DNA of 64,000 nucleotides from Elmis aenea (Eukaryota > Arthropoda > Insecta > Coleoptera > Elmidae). Positions 35,143 through 48,414 of this stretch are shown here, piece after piece (the first letter of the stretch is position 1; each line of letters opens with the position of its first letter). The notes beneath the pieces are model-generated. The model saw only the letters and a program-made list of their open reading frames with translations. It searched no databases and was not told the DNA's origin. The translations under genes and the position numbers were made by a program. The stretch lies in assembly GCA_947652605.1 (NCBI GenBank), contig OX393581.1, positions 48,941,924-49,005,923 on the forward strand. The letters are read 5' to 3'.

Positions 35143-35596
35143 AAATCGTATTTAGGGGCTAATAATCCTTAATTTGCTCATAACTAACGTGTATAAGAAG
35201 TTTGAAGCCATTTGCTATAGTTTTAAGAAAATCGATTTTTTTGTCGAAAAAAGTGCAAAGACTATATATAGCCTTTGTACTTTTCCCATTTTTCGCGAAA
35301 AATTAAAAATCGTATTTAGGGGCTAATAATCCTTCATTCGCTCATAACTAATGTGTATAAGAAGTTTGAAGCCATTTGCTGTAGTTTTAAGAAAATCGAT
35401 TTTTTTGTCGAAAAAAGTGCAAAGACTATAGCCTTTGTACTTTTCCCATTTTTCGCGAAAAATTAAAAATCGTATTTAGGGGCTAATAATCCTTAACTTG
35501 CTCATAACTAACGTGTATAAGAAGTTTGAAGCCATTTGCTGTAGTTTTAAGAAAATCGATTTTTTTGTCGAAAAAAGTGCAAAAAATATATAGCCT
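35143..35596. repeat. B-monomer block 6
   Basis: Three copies in the order a-b-c, with an extra TATA in the a-b spacer (GACTATATATAGCC). Standard entry and exit. Confidence 0.9.
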
Positions 35597-36654
35597 TTTT
35601 TCTTAGTATAATGCCGTTTGTCTCAACCATTTTGAAATTTAATTTACAAAGTAATTCAGAAAATTAAAAATTTTGAAAATTTTTCTCGAAAACGGCTCTT
35701 ACGATTTTGTTCAAATTTTAGTATGTTATAGAGTTTATTTTTCTTAGTATAATGCCGTTTATCTCAACTATTTTGAAATTTAATTTACAAAGTTATTCAG
35801 AAAATTAAAAATTTTGAAAATTTTTCTCGAAAACGGCTCTTACGATTTTGTTCAAATTTTAGTATGTTATAGAGTTTGTTTTTCTTAGTATAATGCCGTT
35901 TGTCTTAACTATTTTGAAATTTAATTTACAAAGTTATTCAGAAAATTAAAAATTTTGAAAATTTTTCTCGAAAACGGCTTTTACGATTTTGTTCAAATTT
36001 TAGTATGTTATAGAGTTTATTTTTCTTAGTATAATGCCGTTTGTCTCAACTATTTTAAAATTTAATTTACAAAGTTATTCAGAAAATTAAAAATTTTGAA
36101 AATTTTTCTCGAAAACGGCTCTTACGATTTTGTTCAAATTTTAGTATGTTATAGAGTTTATTTTTCTTAGTATAATGCCGTTTGTCTCAACTATTTTAAA
36201 ATTTAATTTACAAAGTTATTCAGAAAATTAAAAATTTTGAAAATTTTTTTCGAAAACGGCTTTTACGATTTTGTTCAAATTTTAGTATGTTATAGAGTTT
36301 ATTTTTCTTAGTATAATGCCGTTTGTCTCAACTATTTTGAAATTTAATTTACAAAGTTATTCAGAAAATTAAAAATTTTGAAAAATTTACTCGAAAACGG
36401 CTCTTACGATTTTGTTCAAATTTTAGTATGTTATAGAGTTTATTTTTCTTAGTATAATGCCGTTTGTCTCAACTATTTTGAAATTTAATTTACAAAGTTA
36501 TTCAGAAAATTAAAAATTTTGAAAATTTGTCTCGAAAACGGCTCTTACGATTTTGTTCAAATTTTAGTATGTTATAGAGTTTATTTTTCTTAGTATAATG
36601 CCGTTTGTCTCAACTATTTTGAAATTTAATTTCCAAAGTTATTCAAAAAATTAA

Positions 36655-37108
36655 AAATCGTATTTAGGGGCTAATAATCCTTAATTTGCTCATAACTAAC
36701 GTGTATAAGAAGTTTGAAGCCATTTGCTATAGTTTTAAGAAAATCGATTTTTTTGTCGAAAAAAGTGCAAAGACTATATATAGCCTTTGTACTTTTCCCA
36801 TTTTTCGCGAAAAATTAAAAATCGTATTTAGGGGCTAATAATCCTTCATTCGCTCATAACTAATGTGTATAAGAAGTTTGAAGCCATTTGCTGTAGTTTT
36901 AAGAAAATCGATTTTTTTGTCGAAAAAAGTGCAAAGACTATAGCCTTTGTACTTTTCCCATTTTTCGCGAAAAATTAAAAATCGTATTTAGGGGCTAATA
37001 ATCCTTAACTTGCTCATAACTAACGTGTATAAGAAGTTTGAAGCCATTTGCTGTAGTTTTAAGAAAATCGATTTTTTTGTCGAAAAAAGTGCAAAAAATA
37101 TATAGCCT
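36655..37108. repeat. B-monomer block 7 (duplicate of block 6)
   Basis: A copy of block 6 offset by 1,512 bp, including the extra TATA in the a-b spacer. Confidence 0.9.
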
Positions 37109-40100
37109 TTTTTCTTAGTATAATGCCGTTTGTCTCAACCATTTTGAAATTTAATTTACAAAGTAATTCAGAAAATTAAAAATTTTGAAAATTTTTCTCG
37201 AAAACGGCTCTTACGATTTTGTTCAAATTTTAGTATGTTATAGAGTTTATTTTTCTTAGTATAATGCCGTTTATCTCAACTATTTTGAAATTTAATTTAC
37301 AAAGTTATTCAGAAAATTAAAAATTTTGAAAATTTTTCTCGAAAACGGCTCTTACGATTTTGTTCAAATTTTAGTATGTTATAGAGTTTGTTTTTCTTAG
37401 TATAATGCCGTTTGTCTTAACTATTTTGAAATTTAATTTACAAAGTTATTCAGAAAATTAAAAATTTTGAAAATTTTTCTCGAAAACGGCTTTTACGATT
37501 TTGTTCAAATTTTAGTATGTTATAGAGTTTATTTTTCTTAGTATAATGCCGTTTGTCTCAACTATTTTAAAATTTAATTTACAAAGTTATTCAGAAAATT
37601 AAAAATTTTGAAAATTTTTCTCGAAAACGGCTCTTACGATTTTGTTCAAATTTTAGTATGTTATAGAGTTTATTTTTCTTAGTATAATGCCGTTTGTCTC
37701 AACTATTTTGAAATTTAATTTACAAAGTTATTTAGAAAATTAAAAATTTTGAAAATTTTTCTCGAAAACGGCTCTTACGATTTTGTTCAAATTTTAGTAT
37801 GTTATAGAGTTTATTTTTCTTAGTATAATGCCGTTTGTCTCAACTATTTTGAAATTTAATTTACAAAGTTATTCAGAAAATTAAAAATTTTGAAAATTTG
37901 TCTCGAAAACGGCTCTTACGATTTTGTTCAAATTTTAGTATGTTATAGAGTTTATTTTTCTTAGTATAATGCCGTTTGTCTTAACTATTTTGAAATTTAA
38001 TTTACAAAGTTATTCAGAAAATTAAAAATTTTGAAAATTTTTCTCGAAAACGGCTTTTACGATTTTGTTCAAATTTTAGTATGTTATAGAGTTTATTTTT
38101 CTTAGTATAATGCCGTTTGTCTCAACTATTTTGAAATTTAATTTACAAAGTTATTCAGAAAATTAAAAATTTTGAAAATTTTTCTCGAAAACGGCTCTTA
38201 CGATTTTGTTCAAATTTTAGTATGTTATAGAGCTTATTTTTCTTAGTATAATGCCGTTTCTCTCAACTATTTTGAAATTTAATTTACAAAGTTATTCAGA
38301 AAATTAAAAATTTTCTCTCTCGAAAACGGCTCTTACGATTTTGTTCAAATTTTAGTATGTTATAGAGTTTATTTTTCTTAGTATAATGCCGTTTATCTTA
38401 ACTATTTTGAAATTTAATTTACAAAGTTATTCAGAAAATTAAAAATTTTGAAAATTTTTCTCGAAAACGGCTCTTACGATTTTGTTCAAATTTTAGTATG
38501 TTATAGAGTTTATTTTTCTTAGTATAATGCCGCTTGTCTTAACTATTTTGAAATTTAATTTACAAAGTTATTCAGAAAATTAAAAATTTTGAAAATTTTT
38601 CTCGAAAACGGCTTTTACGATTTTGTTCAAATTTTAGTATGTTATAGAGTTTATTTTTCTTAGTATAATGCCGTTTGTCTCAACTATTTTGAAATTTAAT
38701 TTACAAAGTTATTCAGAAAATTAAAAATTTTGAAAATTTTTCTCGAAAACGGCTCTTACGATTTTGTTCAAATTTTAGTATGTTATAGAGTTTATTTTTC
38801 TTAGTATAATGCCGTTTGTCTTAACTATTTTGAAATTTAATTTACAAAGTTATTTAGAAAATTAAAAATTTTGAAATTTTTTCTCGAAAACGGCTCTTAC
38901 GATTTTGTTCAAATTTTAGCATGTTATAGAGTTTATTTTTCTTAGTATAATGCCGTTTGTCTTAACTATTTTGAAATTTAATTTACAAAGTTATTCAGAA
39001 AATTAAAAATTTTGAAAATTTTTCTCGAAAACGGCTCTTACGATTTTGTTCAAATTTTAGTATGTTATAGAGTTTATTTTTCTTAGTATAATGCCGTTTC
39101 TCTCAACTATTTTGAAATTTAATTTACAAAGTTATTTCGAAAATTAAAAATTTTCTCTCTCGAAAACGGCTCTTACGATTTTGTTCAAATTTTAGTATGT
39201 TATAGAGTTTATTTTTCTTAGTATAATGCCGTTTGTCTTAACTATTTTGAAATTTAATTTACAAAGTTATTCAGAAAATTAAAAATTTTGAAAATTTTTC
39301 TCGAAAACGGCTTTTACGATTTTGTTCAAATTTTAGTATGTTATAGAGTTTATTTTTCTTAGTATAATGCCGTTTGTCTCAACTATTTTGAAATTTAATT
39401 TACAAAGTTATTCAGAAAATTAAAAATTTTGAAAATTTTTCTCGAAAACGGCTCTTACGATTTTGTTCAAATTTTAGCATGTTATAGAGTTTATTTTTCT
39501 TAGTATAATGCCGTTTGTCTTAACTATTTTGAAATTTAATTTACAAAGTTATTTCGAAAATTAAAAATTTTGAAAATTTTTCTCGAAAACGGCTTTTACG
39601 ATTTTGTTCAAATTTTAGTATGTTATAGAGTTTATTTTTCTTAGTATAATGCCGTTTGTCTCAACTATTTTGAAATTTAATTTACAAAGTTATTTCGAAA
39701 ATTAAAAATTTTGAAAATTTTTCTCGAAAACGGCTCTTACGATTTTGTTCAAATTTTAGTATGTTATAGAGTTTATTTTTCTTAGTATAATGCCGTTTGT
39801 CTCAACTATTTTGAAATTTAATTTACAAAGTTATTCAGAAAATTAAAAATTTTGAAAATTTTTCTCGAAAACGGCTCTTACGATTTTGTTCAAATTTTAG
39901 CATGTTATAGAGTTTATTTTTCTTAGTATAATGCCGTTTGTCTTAACTATTTTGAAATTTAATTTACAAAGTTATTCAGAAAATTAAAAATTTTGAAAAT
40001 TTTTCTCGAAAACGGCTTTTACGATTTTGTTCAAATTTTAGTATGTTATAGAGTTTATTTTTCTTAGTATAATGCCGTTTGTCTCAACTATTTTGAAATT

Positions 40101-43100
40101 TAATTTACAAAGTTATTCAGAAAATTAAAAATTTTGAAAATTTTTCTCGAAAACGGCTCTTACGATTTTGTTCAAATTTTAGCATGTTATAGAGTTTATT
40201 TTTCTTAGTATAATGCCGTTTGTCTTAACTATTTTGAAATTTAATTTACAAAGTTATTTCGAAAATTAAAAATTTTGAAAATTTTTCTCGAAAACGGCTT
40301 TTACGATTTTGTTCAAATTTTAGTATGTTATAGAGTTTATTTTTCTTAGTATAATGCCGTTTGTCTCAACTATTTTGAAATTTAATTTACAAAGTTATTT
40401 CGAAAATTAAAAATTTTGAAAATTTTTCTCGAAAACGGCTCTTACGATTTTGTTCAAATTTTAGCATGTTATAGAGTTTATTTTTCTTAGTATAATGCCG
40501 TTTGTCTTAACTATTTTGAAATTTAATTTACAAAGTTATTCAGAAAATTAAAAATTTTGAAAATTTTTCTCGAAAACGGCTCTTACGATTTTGTTCAAAT
40601 TTTAGTATGTTATAGAGTTTATTTATCTTAGTATAATGCCGTTTCTCTCAACTATTTTGAAATTTAATTTACAAAGTTATTTCGAAAATTAAAAATTTTC
40701 TCTCTCGAAAACGGCTCTTACGATTTTGTTCAAATTTTAGTATGTTATAGAGTTTATTTTTCTTAGTATAATGCCGTTTGTCTTAACTATTTTGAAATTT
40801 AATTTACAAAGTTATTCAGAAAATTAAAAATTTTGAAAATTTTTCTCGAAAACGGCTTTTACGATTTTGTTCAAATTTTAGTATGTTATAGAGTTTATTT
40901 TTCTTAGTATAATGCCGTTTGTCTCAACTATTTTGAAATTTAATTTACAAAGTTATTCAGAAAATTAAAAATTTTGAAAATTTTTCTCGAAAACGGCTCT
41001 TACGATTTTGTTCAAATTTTAGCATGTTATAGAGTTTATTTTTCTTAGTATAATGCCGTTTGTCTTAACTATTTTGAAATTTAATTTACAAAGTTATTTC
41101 GAAAATTAAAAATTTTGAAAATTTTTCTCGAAAACGGCTTTTACGATTTTGTTCAAATTTTAGTATGTTATAGAGTTTATTTTTCTTAGTATAATGCCGT
41201 TTGTCTCAACTATTTTGAAATTTAATTTACAAAGTTATTTCGAAAATTAAAAATTTTGAAAATTTTTCTCGAAAACGGCTCTTACGATTTTGTTCAAATT
41301 TAAGCATGTTATAGAGTTTATTTTTCTTAGTATAATGCCGTTTGTCTCAACTATTTTGAAATTTAATTTACAAAGTTATTCAGAAAATTAAAAATTTTGA
41401 AAATTTTTCTCGAAAACGGCTCTTACGATTTTGTTCAAATTTTAGTATGTTATAGAGCTTATTTTTCTTAGTATAATGCCGTTTCTCTCAACTATTTTGA
41501 AATTTAATTTACAAAGTTATTCAGAAAATTAAAAATTTTCTCTCTCGAAAACGGCTCTTACGATTTTGTTCAAATTTTAGTATGTTATAGAGTTTATTTT
41601 TCTTAGTATAATGCCGTTTATCTCAACTATTTTGAAATTTAATTTACAAAGTTATTCAGAAAATTAAAAATTTTGAAAATTTTTCTCGAAAACGGCTCTT
41701 ACGATTTTGTTCAAATTTTAGTATGTTATAGAGTTTATTTTTCTTAGTATAATGCCGCTTGTCTTAACTATTTTGAAATTTAATTTACAAAGTTATTCAG
41801 AAAATTAAAAATTTTGAAAATTTTTCTCGAAAACGGCTTTTACGATTTTGTTCAAATTTTAGTATGTTATAGAGTTTATTTTTCTTAGTATAATGCCGTT
41901 TGTCTCAACTATTTTGAAATTTAATTTACAAAGTTATTCAGAAAATTAAAAATTTTGAAAATTTTTCTCGAAAACGGCTCTTACGATTTTGTTCAAATTT
42001 TAGTATGTTATAGAGTTTATTTTTCTTAGTATAATGCCGTTTCTCTCAACTATTTTGAAATTTAATTTACAAAGTTATTTCGAAAATTAAAAATTTTCTC
42101 TCTCGAAAACGGCTCTTACGATTTTGTTCAAATTTTAGTATGTTATAGAGTTTATTTTTCTTAGTATAATGCCGTTTGTCTTAACTATTTTGAAATTTAA
42201 TTTACAAAGTTATTCAGAAAATTAAAAATTTTGAAAATTTTTCTCGAAAACGGCTTTTACGATTTTGTTCAAATTTTAGTATGTTATAGAGTTTATTTTT
42301 CTTAGTATAATGCCGTTTGTCTCAACTATTTTGAAATTTAATTTACAAAGTTATTCAGAAAATTAAAAATTTTGAAAGTTTTTCTCGAAAACGGCTCTTA
42401 CGATTTTGTTCAAATTTTAGTATGTTATAGAGTTTATTTTTATTAGTATAATGCCGTTTGTCTTAACTATTTTGAAATTTAATTTACAAAGTTATTCAGA
42501 AAATTAAAAATTTTGAAAATTTTTCTCGAAAACGGCTCTTACGATTTTGTTCAAATTTTAGTATGTTATAGAGTTTATTTTTCTTAGTATAATGCCGTTT
42601 GTCTCAACTATTTTGAAATTTAATTTACAAAGTTATTTCGAAAATTAAAAATTTTGAAAATTTTTCTCGAAAACGGCTCTTACGATTTTGTTCAAATTTT
42701 AGTATGTTATAGAGTTTATTTTTCTTAGTATAATGCCGTTTGTCTCAACTATTTTGAAATTTAATTTACAAAGTTATTTCGAAAATTAAAAATTTTGAAA
42801 ATTTTTCTCGAAAACGGCTCTTACGATTTTGTTCAAATTTAAGCATGTTATAGAGTTTATTTTTTTTAGTATAATGCCGTTTGTCTTAACTATTTTGAAA
42901 TTTAATTTACAAAGTTATTTCGAAAATTAAAAATTTTGAAAATTTTTCTCGAAAACGGCTTTTACGATTTTGTTCAAATTTTAGTATGTTATAGAGTTTA
43001 TTTTTCTTAGTATAATGCCGTTTGTCTCAACTATTTTGAAATTTAATTTACAAAGTTATTTCGAAAATTAAAAATTTTAAAAATTTTTCTCGAAAACGGC

Positions 43101-43909
43101 TCTTACGATTTTGTTCAAATTTTAGTATGTTATAGAGTTTATTTTTCTTAGTATAATGCCGTTTGTCTCAACTATTTTGAAATTTAATTTACAAAGTTAT
43201 TCAGAAAATTAAAAATTTTGAAAATTTTTCTCGAAAACGGCTCTTACGATTTTGTTCAAATTTTAGTATGTTATAGAGTTTATTTTTCTTAGTATAATGC
43301 CGTTTGTCTCAACTATTTTGAAATTTAATTTACAAAGTTATTTAGAAAATTAAAAATTTTGAAAATTTTTCTCGAAAACGGCTCTTACGATTTTGTTCAA
43401 ATTTTAGTATGTTATAGAGTTTATTTTTCTTAGTATAATGCCGTTTGTCTCAACTATTTTGAAATTTAATTTACAAAGTTATTTAGAAAATTAAAAATTT
43501 TGAAATTTTTTCTCGAAAACGGCTCTTACGATTTTGTTCAAATTTTAGCATGTTATAGAGTTTATTTTTCTTAGTATAATGCCGTTTGTCTTAACTATTT
43601 TGAAATTTAATTTACAAAGTTATTCAGAAAATTAAAAATTTTGAAAATTTTTCTCGAAAACGGCTTTTACGATTTTGTTCAAATTTTAGTATGTTATAGA
43701 GTTTATTTTTCTTAGTATAATGCCGTTTGTCTCAACTATTTTGAAATTTAATTTACAAAGTTATTCAGAAAATTAAAAATTTTGAAAATTTGTCTCGAAA
43801 ACGGCTCTTACGATTTTGTTCAAATTTTAGTATGTTATAGAGTTTATTTTTCTTAGTATAATGCCGTTTGTCTCAACTATTTTGAAATTTAATTTCCAAA
43901 GTTATTCAA

Positions 43910-44369
43910 AAATTAAAAATCGTATTTAGGGGCTAATAATCCTTAATTTGCTCATAACTAACCTGTATAAGAAGTTTGAAGCCATTTGCTGTAGTTTTAA
44001 GAAAATCGATTTTTTTGTCGAAAAAAGTGCAAAGACTATAATAGCCTTTGTACTTTTCCCATTTTTCGCGAAAAATTAAAAATCGTATTTAGGGGCTAAT
44101 AATCCTTCATTCGCTCATAACTAATGTGTATAAGAAGTTTGAAGCCATTTGCTGTAGTTTTAAGAAAATCGATTTTTTTGTCGAAAAAAGTGCAAAGACT
44201 ATAGCCTTTGTACTTTTCCCATTTTTCGCGAAAAATTAAAAATCGTATTTAGGGGCTAATAATCCTTAACTTGCTCATAACTAACGTGTATAAGAAGTTT
44301 GAAGCCATTTGCTGTAGTTTTAAGAAAATCGATTTTTTTGTCGAAAAAAGTGCAAAAAATATATAGCCT
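43910..44369. repeat. B-monomer block 8
   Basis: Three copies a-b-c. From here on, the entry junction has one A fewer (TTCAAAAATTAAAAATCG) than in blocks 2-7. The first copy has a private AACCTGTATAAG change. Confidence 0.9.
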
Positions 44370-47300
44370 TTTTTCTTAGTATAATGCCGTTTGTCTCAAC
44401 CATTTTGAAATTTAATTTACAAAGTAATTCAGAAAATTAAAAATTTTGAAAATTTTTCTCGAAAACGGCTCTTACGATTTTGTTCAAATTTTAGTATGTT
44501 ATAGAGTTTATTTTTCTTAGTATAATGCCGTTTATCTCAACTATTTTGAAATTTAATTTACAAAGTTATTCAGAAAATTAAAAATTTTGAAAATTTTTCT
44601 CGAAAACGGCTTTTACGATTTTGTTCAAATTTTAGTATGTTATAGAGTTTATTTTTCTTAGTATAATGCCGTTTATCTCAACTATTTTGAAATTTAATTT
44701 ACAAAGTTATTCAGAAAATTAAAAATTTTGAAAATTTTTCTCGAAAACGGCTCTTACGATTTTGTTCAAATTTTAGTATGTTATAGAGTTTATTTTTATT
44801 AGTATAATGCCGTTTGTCTTAACTATTTTGAAATTTAATTTACAAAGTTATTCAGAAAATTAAAAATTTTGAAAATTTTTCTCGAAAACGGCTTTTACGA
44901 TTTTGTTCAAATTTTAGTATGTTGTAGAGTTTATTTTTCTTAGTATAATGCCGTTTGTCTCAACTATTTTGAAATTTAATTTACAAAGTTATTCAGAAAA
45001 TTAAAAATTTTGAAAATTTTTCTCGAAAACGGCTTTTACGATTTTGTTCAAATTTTAGTATGTTATAGAGTTTATTTTTCTTAGTATAATGCCGTTTGTC
45101 TCAACTATTTTGAAATTTAATTTACAAAGTTATTTAGAAAATTAAAAATTTTGAAAATTTTTCTCGAAAACGGCTCTTACGATTTTGTTCAAATTTTAGT
45201 ATGTTATAGAGTTTATTTTTCTTAGTATAATGCCGTTTGTCTCAACTATTTTGAAATTTAATTTACAAAGTTATTTAGAAAATTAAAAATTTTGAAAATT
45301 TTTCTCGATAACGGCTCTTACGATTTTGTTCAAATTTTAGTATGTTATAGAGTTTATTTTTCTTAGTATAATGCCGTTTATCTCAACTATTTTGAAATTT
45401 AATTTACAAAGTTATTCAGAAAATTAAAAATTTTGAAAATTTTTCTCGAAAACGGCTCTTACGATTTTGTTCAAATTTTAGTATGTTATAGAGTTTATTT
45501 TTCTTAGTATAATGCCGTTTATCTCAACTATTTTGAAATTTAATTTACAAAGTTATTCAGAAAATTAAAAATTTTGAAAATTTTTCTCGAAAACGGCTCT
45601 TACGATTTTGTTCAAATTTTAGTATGTTATAGAGTTTATTTTTCTTAGTATAATGCCGTTTGTCTCAACTATTTTGAAATTTAATTTACAAAGTTATTCA
45701 GAAAATTAAAAATTTTGAAAATTTTTCTCGAAAACGGCTCTTACGATTTTGTTCAAATTTTAGTATGTTATAGAGTTTATTTTTATTAGTATAATGCCGT
45801 TTGTCTTAACTATTTTGAAATTTAATTTACAAAGTTATTCAGAAAATTAAAAATTTTGAAAATTTTTCTCGAAAACGGCTCTTACGATTTTGTTCAAATT
45901 TTAGTATGTTATAGAGTTTATTTTTCTTAGTATAATGCCGTTTGTCTCAACTATTTTGAAATTTAATTTACAAAGTTATTCAGAAAATTAAAAATTTTGA
46001 AAATTTTTCTCGAAAACGGCTCTTACGATTTTGTTCAAATTTTAGTATGTTATAGAGTTTATTTTTCTTAGTATAATGCCGTTTGTCTCAACTATTTTGA
46101 AATTTAATTTACAAAGTTATTTCGAAAATTAAAAATTTTGAAAATTTTTCTCGAAAACGGCTCTTACGATTTTGTTCAAATTTTAGTATGTTATAGAGTT
46201 TATTGTTCTTAGTATAATGCCGTTTGTCTCAACTATTTTGAAATTTAATTTACAAAGTTATTTAGAAAATTAAAAATTTTGAAAATTTTTCTCGAAAACG
46301 GCTCTTACGATTTTGTTCAAATTTTAGCATGTTATAGAGTTTATTTTTTTTAGTATAATGCCGTTTGTCTTAACTATTTTGAAATTTAATTTACAAAGTT
46401 ATTTCGAAAATTAAAAATTTTGAAAATTTTTCTCGAAAACGGCTTTTACGATTTTGTTCAAATTTTAGTATGTTATAGAGTTTATTTTTCTTAGTATAAT
46501 GCCGTTTGTCTCAACTATTTTGAAATTTAATTTACAAAGTTATTTCGAAAATTAAAAATTTTGAAAATTTTTCTCGAAAACGGCTCTTACGATTTTGTTC
46601 AAATTTTAGTATGTTATAGAGTTTATTTTTCTTAGTATAATGCCGTTTGTCTCAACTATTTTGAAATTTAATTTACAAAGTTATTTAGAAAATTAAAAAT
46701 TTTGAAAATTTTTCTCGAAAACGGCTCTTACGATTTTGTTCAAATTTTAGCATGTTATAGAGTTTATTTTTTTTAGTATAATGCCGTTTGTCTTAACTAT
46801 TTTGAAATTTAATTTACAAAGTTATTTCGAAAATTAAAAATTTTGAAAATTTTTCTCGAAAACGGCTTTTACGATTTTGTTCAAATTTTAGTATGTTATA
46901 GAGTTTATTTTTCTTAGTATAATGCCGTTTGTCTCAACTATTTTGAAATTTAATTTACAAAGTTATTTCGAAAATTAAAAATTTTGAAAATTTTTCTCGA
47001 AAACGGCTCTTACGATTTTGTTCAAATTTTAGTATGTTATAGAGTTTATTTTTCTTAGTATAATGCCGTTTGTCTCAACTATTTTGAAATTTAATTTACA
47101 AAGTTATTCAGAAAATTAAAAATTTTGAAAATTTTTCTCGAAAACGGCTCTTACGATTTTGTTCAAATTTTAGTATGTTATAGAGTTTATTTTTCTTAGT
47201 ATAATGCCGTTTGTCTCAACTATTTTGAAATTTAATTTACAAAGTTATTTAGAAAATTAAAAATTTTGAAAATTTTTCTCGAAAACGGCTCTTACGATTT

Positions 47301-47956
47301 TGTTCAAATTTTAGTATGTTATAGAGTTTATTTTTCTTAGTATAATGCCGTTTGTCTCAACTATTTTGAAATTTAATTTACAAAGTTATTTAGAAAATTA
47401 AAAATTTTGAAATTTTTTCTCGAAAACGGCTCTTACGATTTTGTTCAAATTTTAGCATGTTATAGAGTTTATTTTTCTTAGTATAATGCCGTTTGTCTTA
47501 ACTATTTTGAAATTTAATTTACAAAGTTATTCAGAAAATTAAAAATTTTGAAAATTTTTCTCGAAAACGGCTTTTACGATTTTGTTCAAATTTTAGTATG
47601 TTATAGAGTTTATTTTTCTTAGTATAATGCCGTTTGTCTCAACTATTTTGAAATTTTATTTACAAAGTTATTTCGAAAATTAAAAATTTTGAAAATTTTT
47701 CTCGAAAACGGCTCTTACGATTTTGTTCAAATTTTAGTATGTTATAGAGTTTATTTTTCTTAGTATAATGCCGTTTGTCTTAACTATTTTGAAATTTAAT
47801 TTACAAAGTTATTCAGAAAATTAAAAATTTTGAAAATTTGTCTCGAAAACGGCTCTTACGATTTTGTTCAAATTTTAGTATGTTATAGAGTTTATTTTTC
47901 TTAGTATAATGCCGTTTGTCTCAACTATTTTGAAATTTAATTTCCAAAGTTATTCA

Positions 47957-48414
47957 AAAATTAAAAATCGTATTTAGGGGCTAATAATCCTTAATTTGCT
48001 CATAACTAACGTGTATAAGAAGTTTGAAGCCATTTGCTGTAGTTTTAAGAAAATCGATTTTTTTGTCGAAAAAAGTGCAAAGACTATAGCCTTTGTACTT
48101 TTCCCATTTTTCGCGAAAAATTAAAAATCGTATTTAGGGGCTAATAATCCTTCATTCGCTCATAACTAATGTGTATAAGAAGTTTGAAGCCATTTGCTGT
48201 AGTTTTAAGAAAATCGATTTTTTTGTCGAAAAAAGTGCAAAGACTATAGCCTTTGTACTTTTCCCATTTTTCGCGAAAAATTAAAAATCGTATTTAGGGG
48301 CTAATAATCCTTAACTTGCTCATAACTAACGTGTATAAGAAGTTTGAAGCCATTTGCTGTAGTTTTAAGAAAATCGATTTTTTTGTCGAAAAAAGTGCAA
48401 AAAATATATAGCCT
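47957..48414. repeat. B-monomer block 9
   Basis: Three copies a-b-c with the one-A-shorter entry junction. An A variant with GAAATTTTATTTAC lies about 300 bp upstream, as it does before blocks 11 and 12. Confidence 0.9.
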
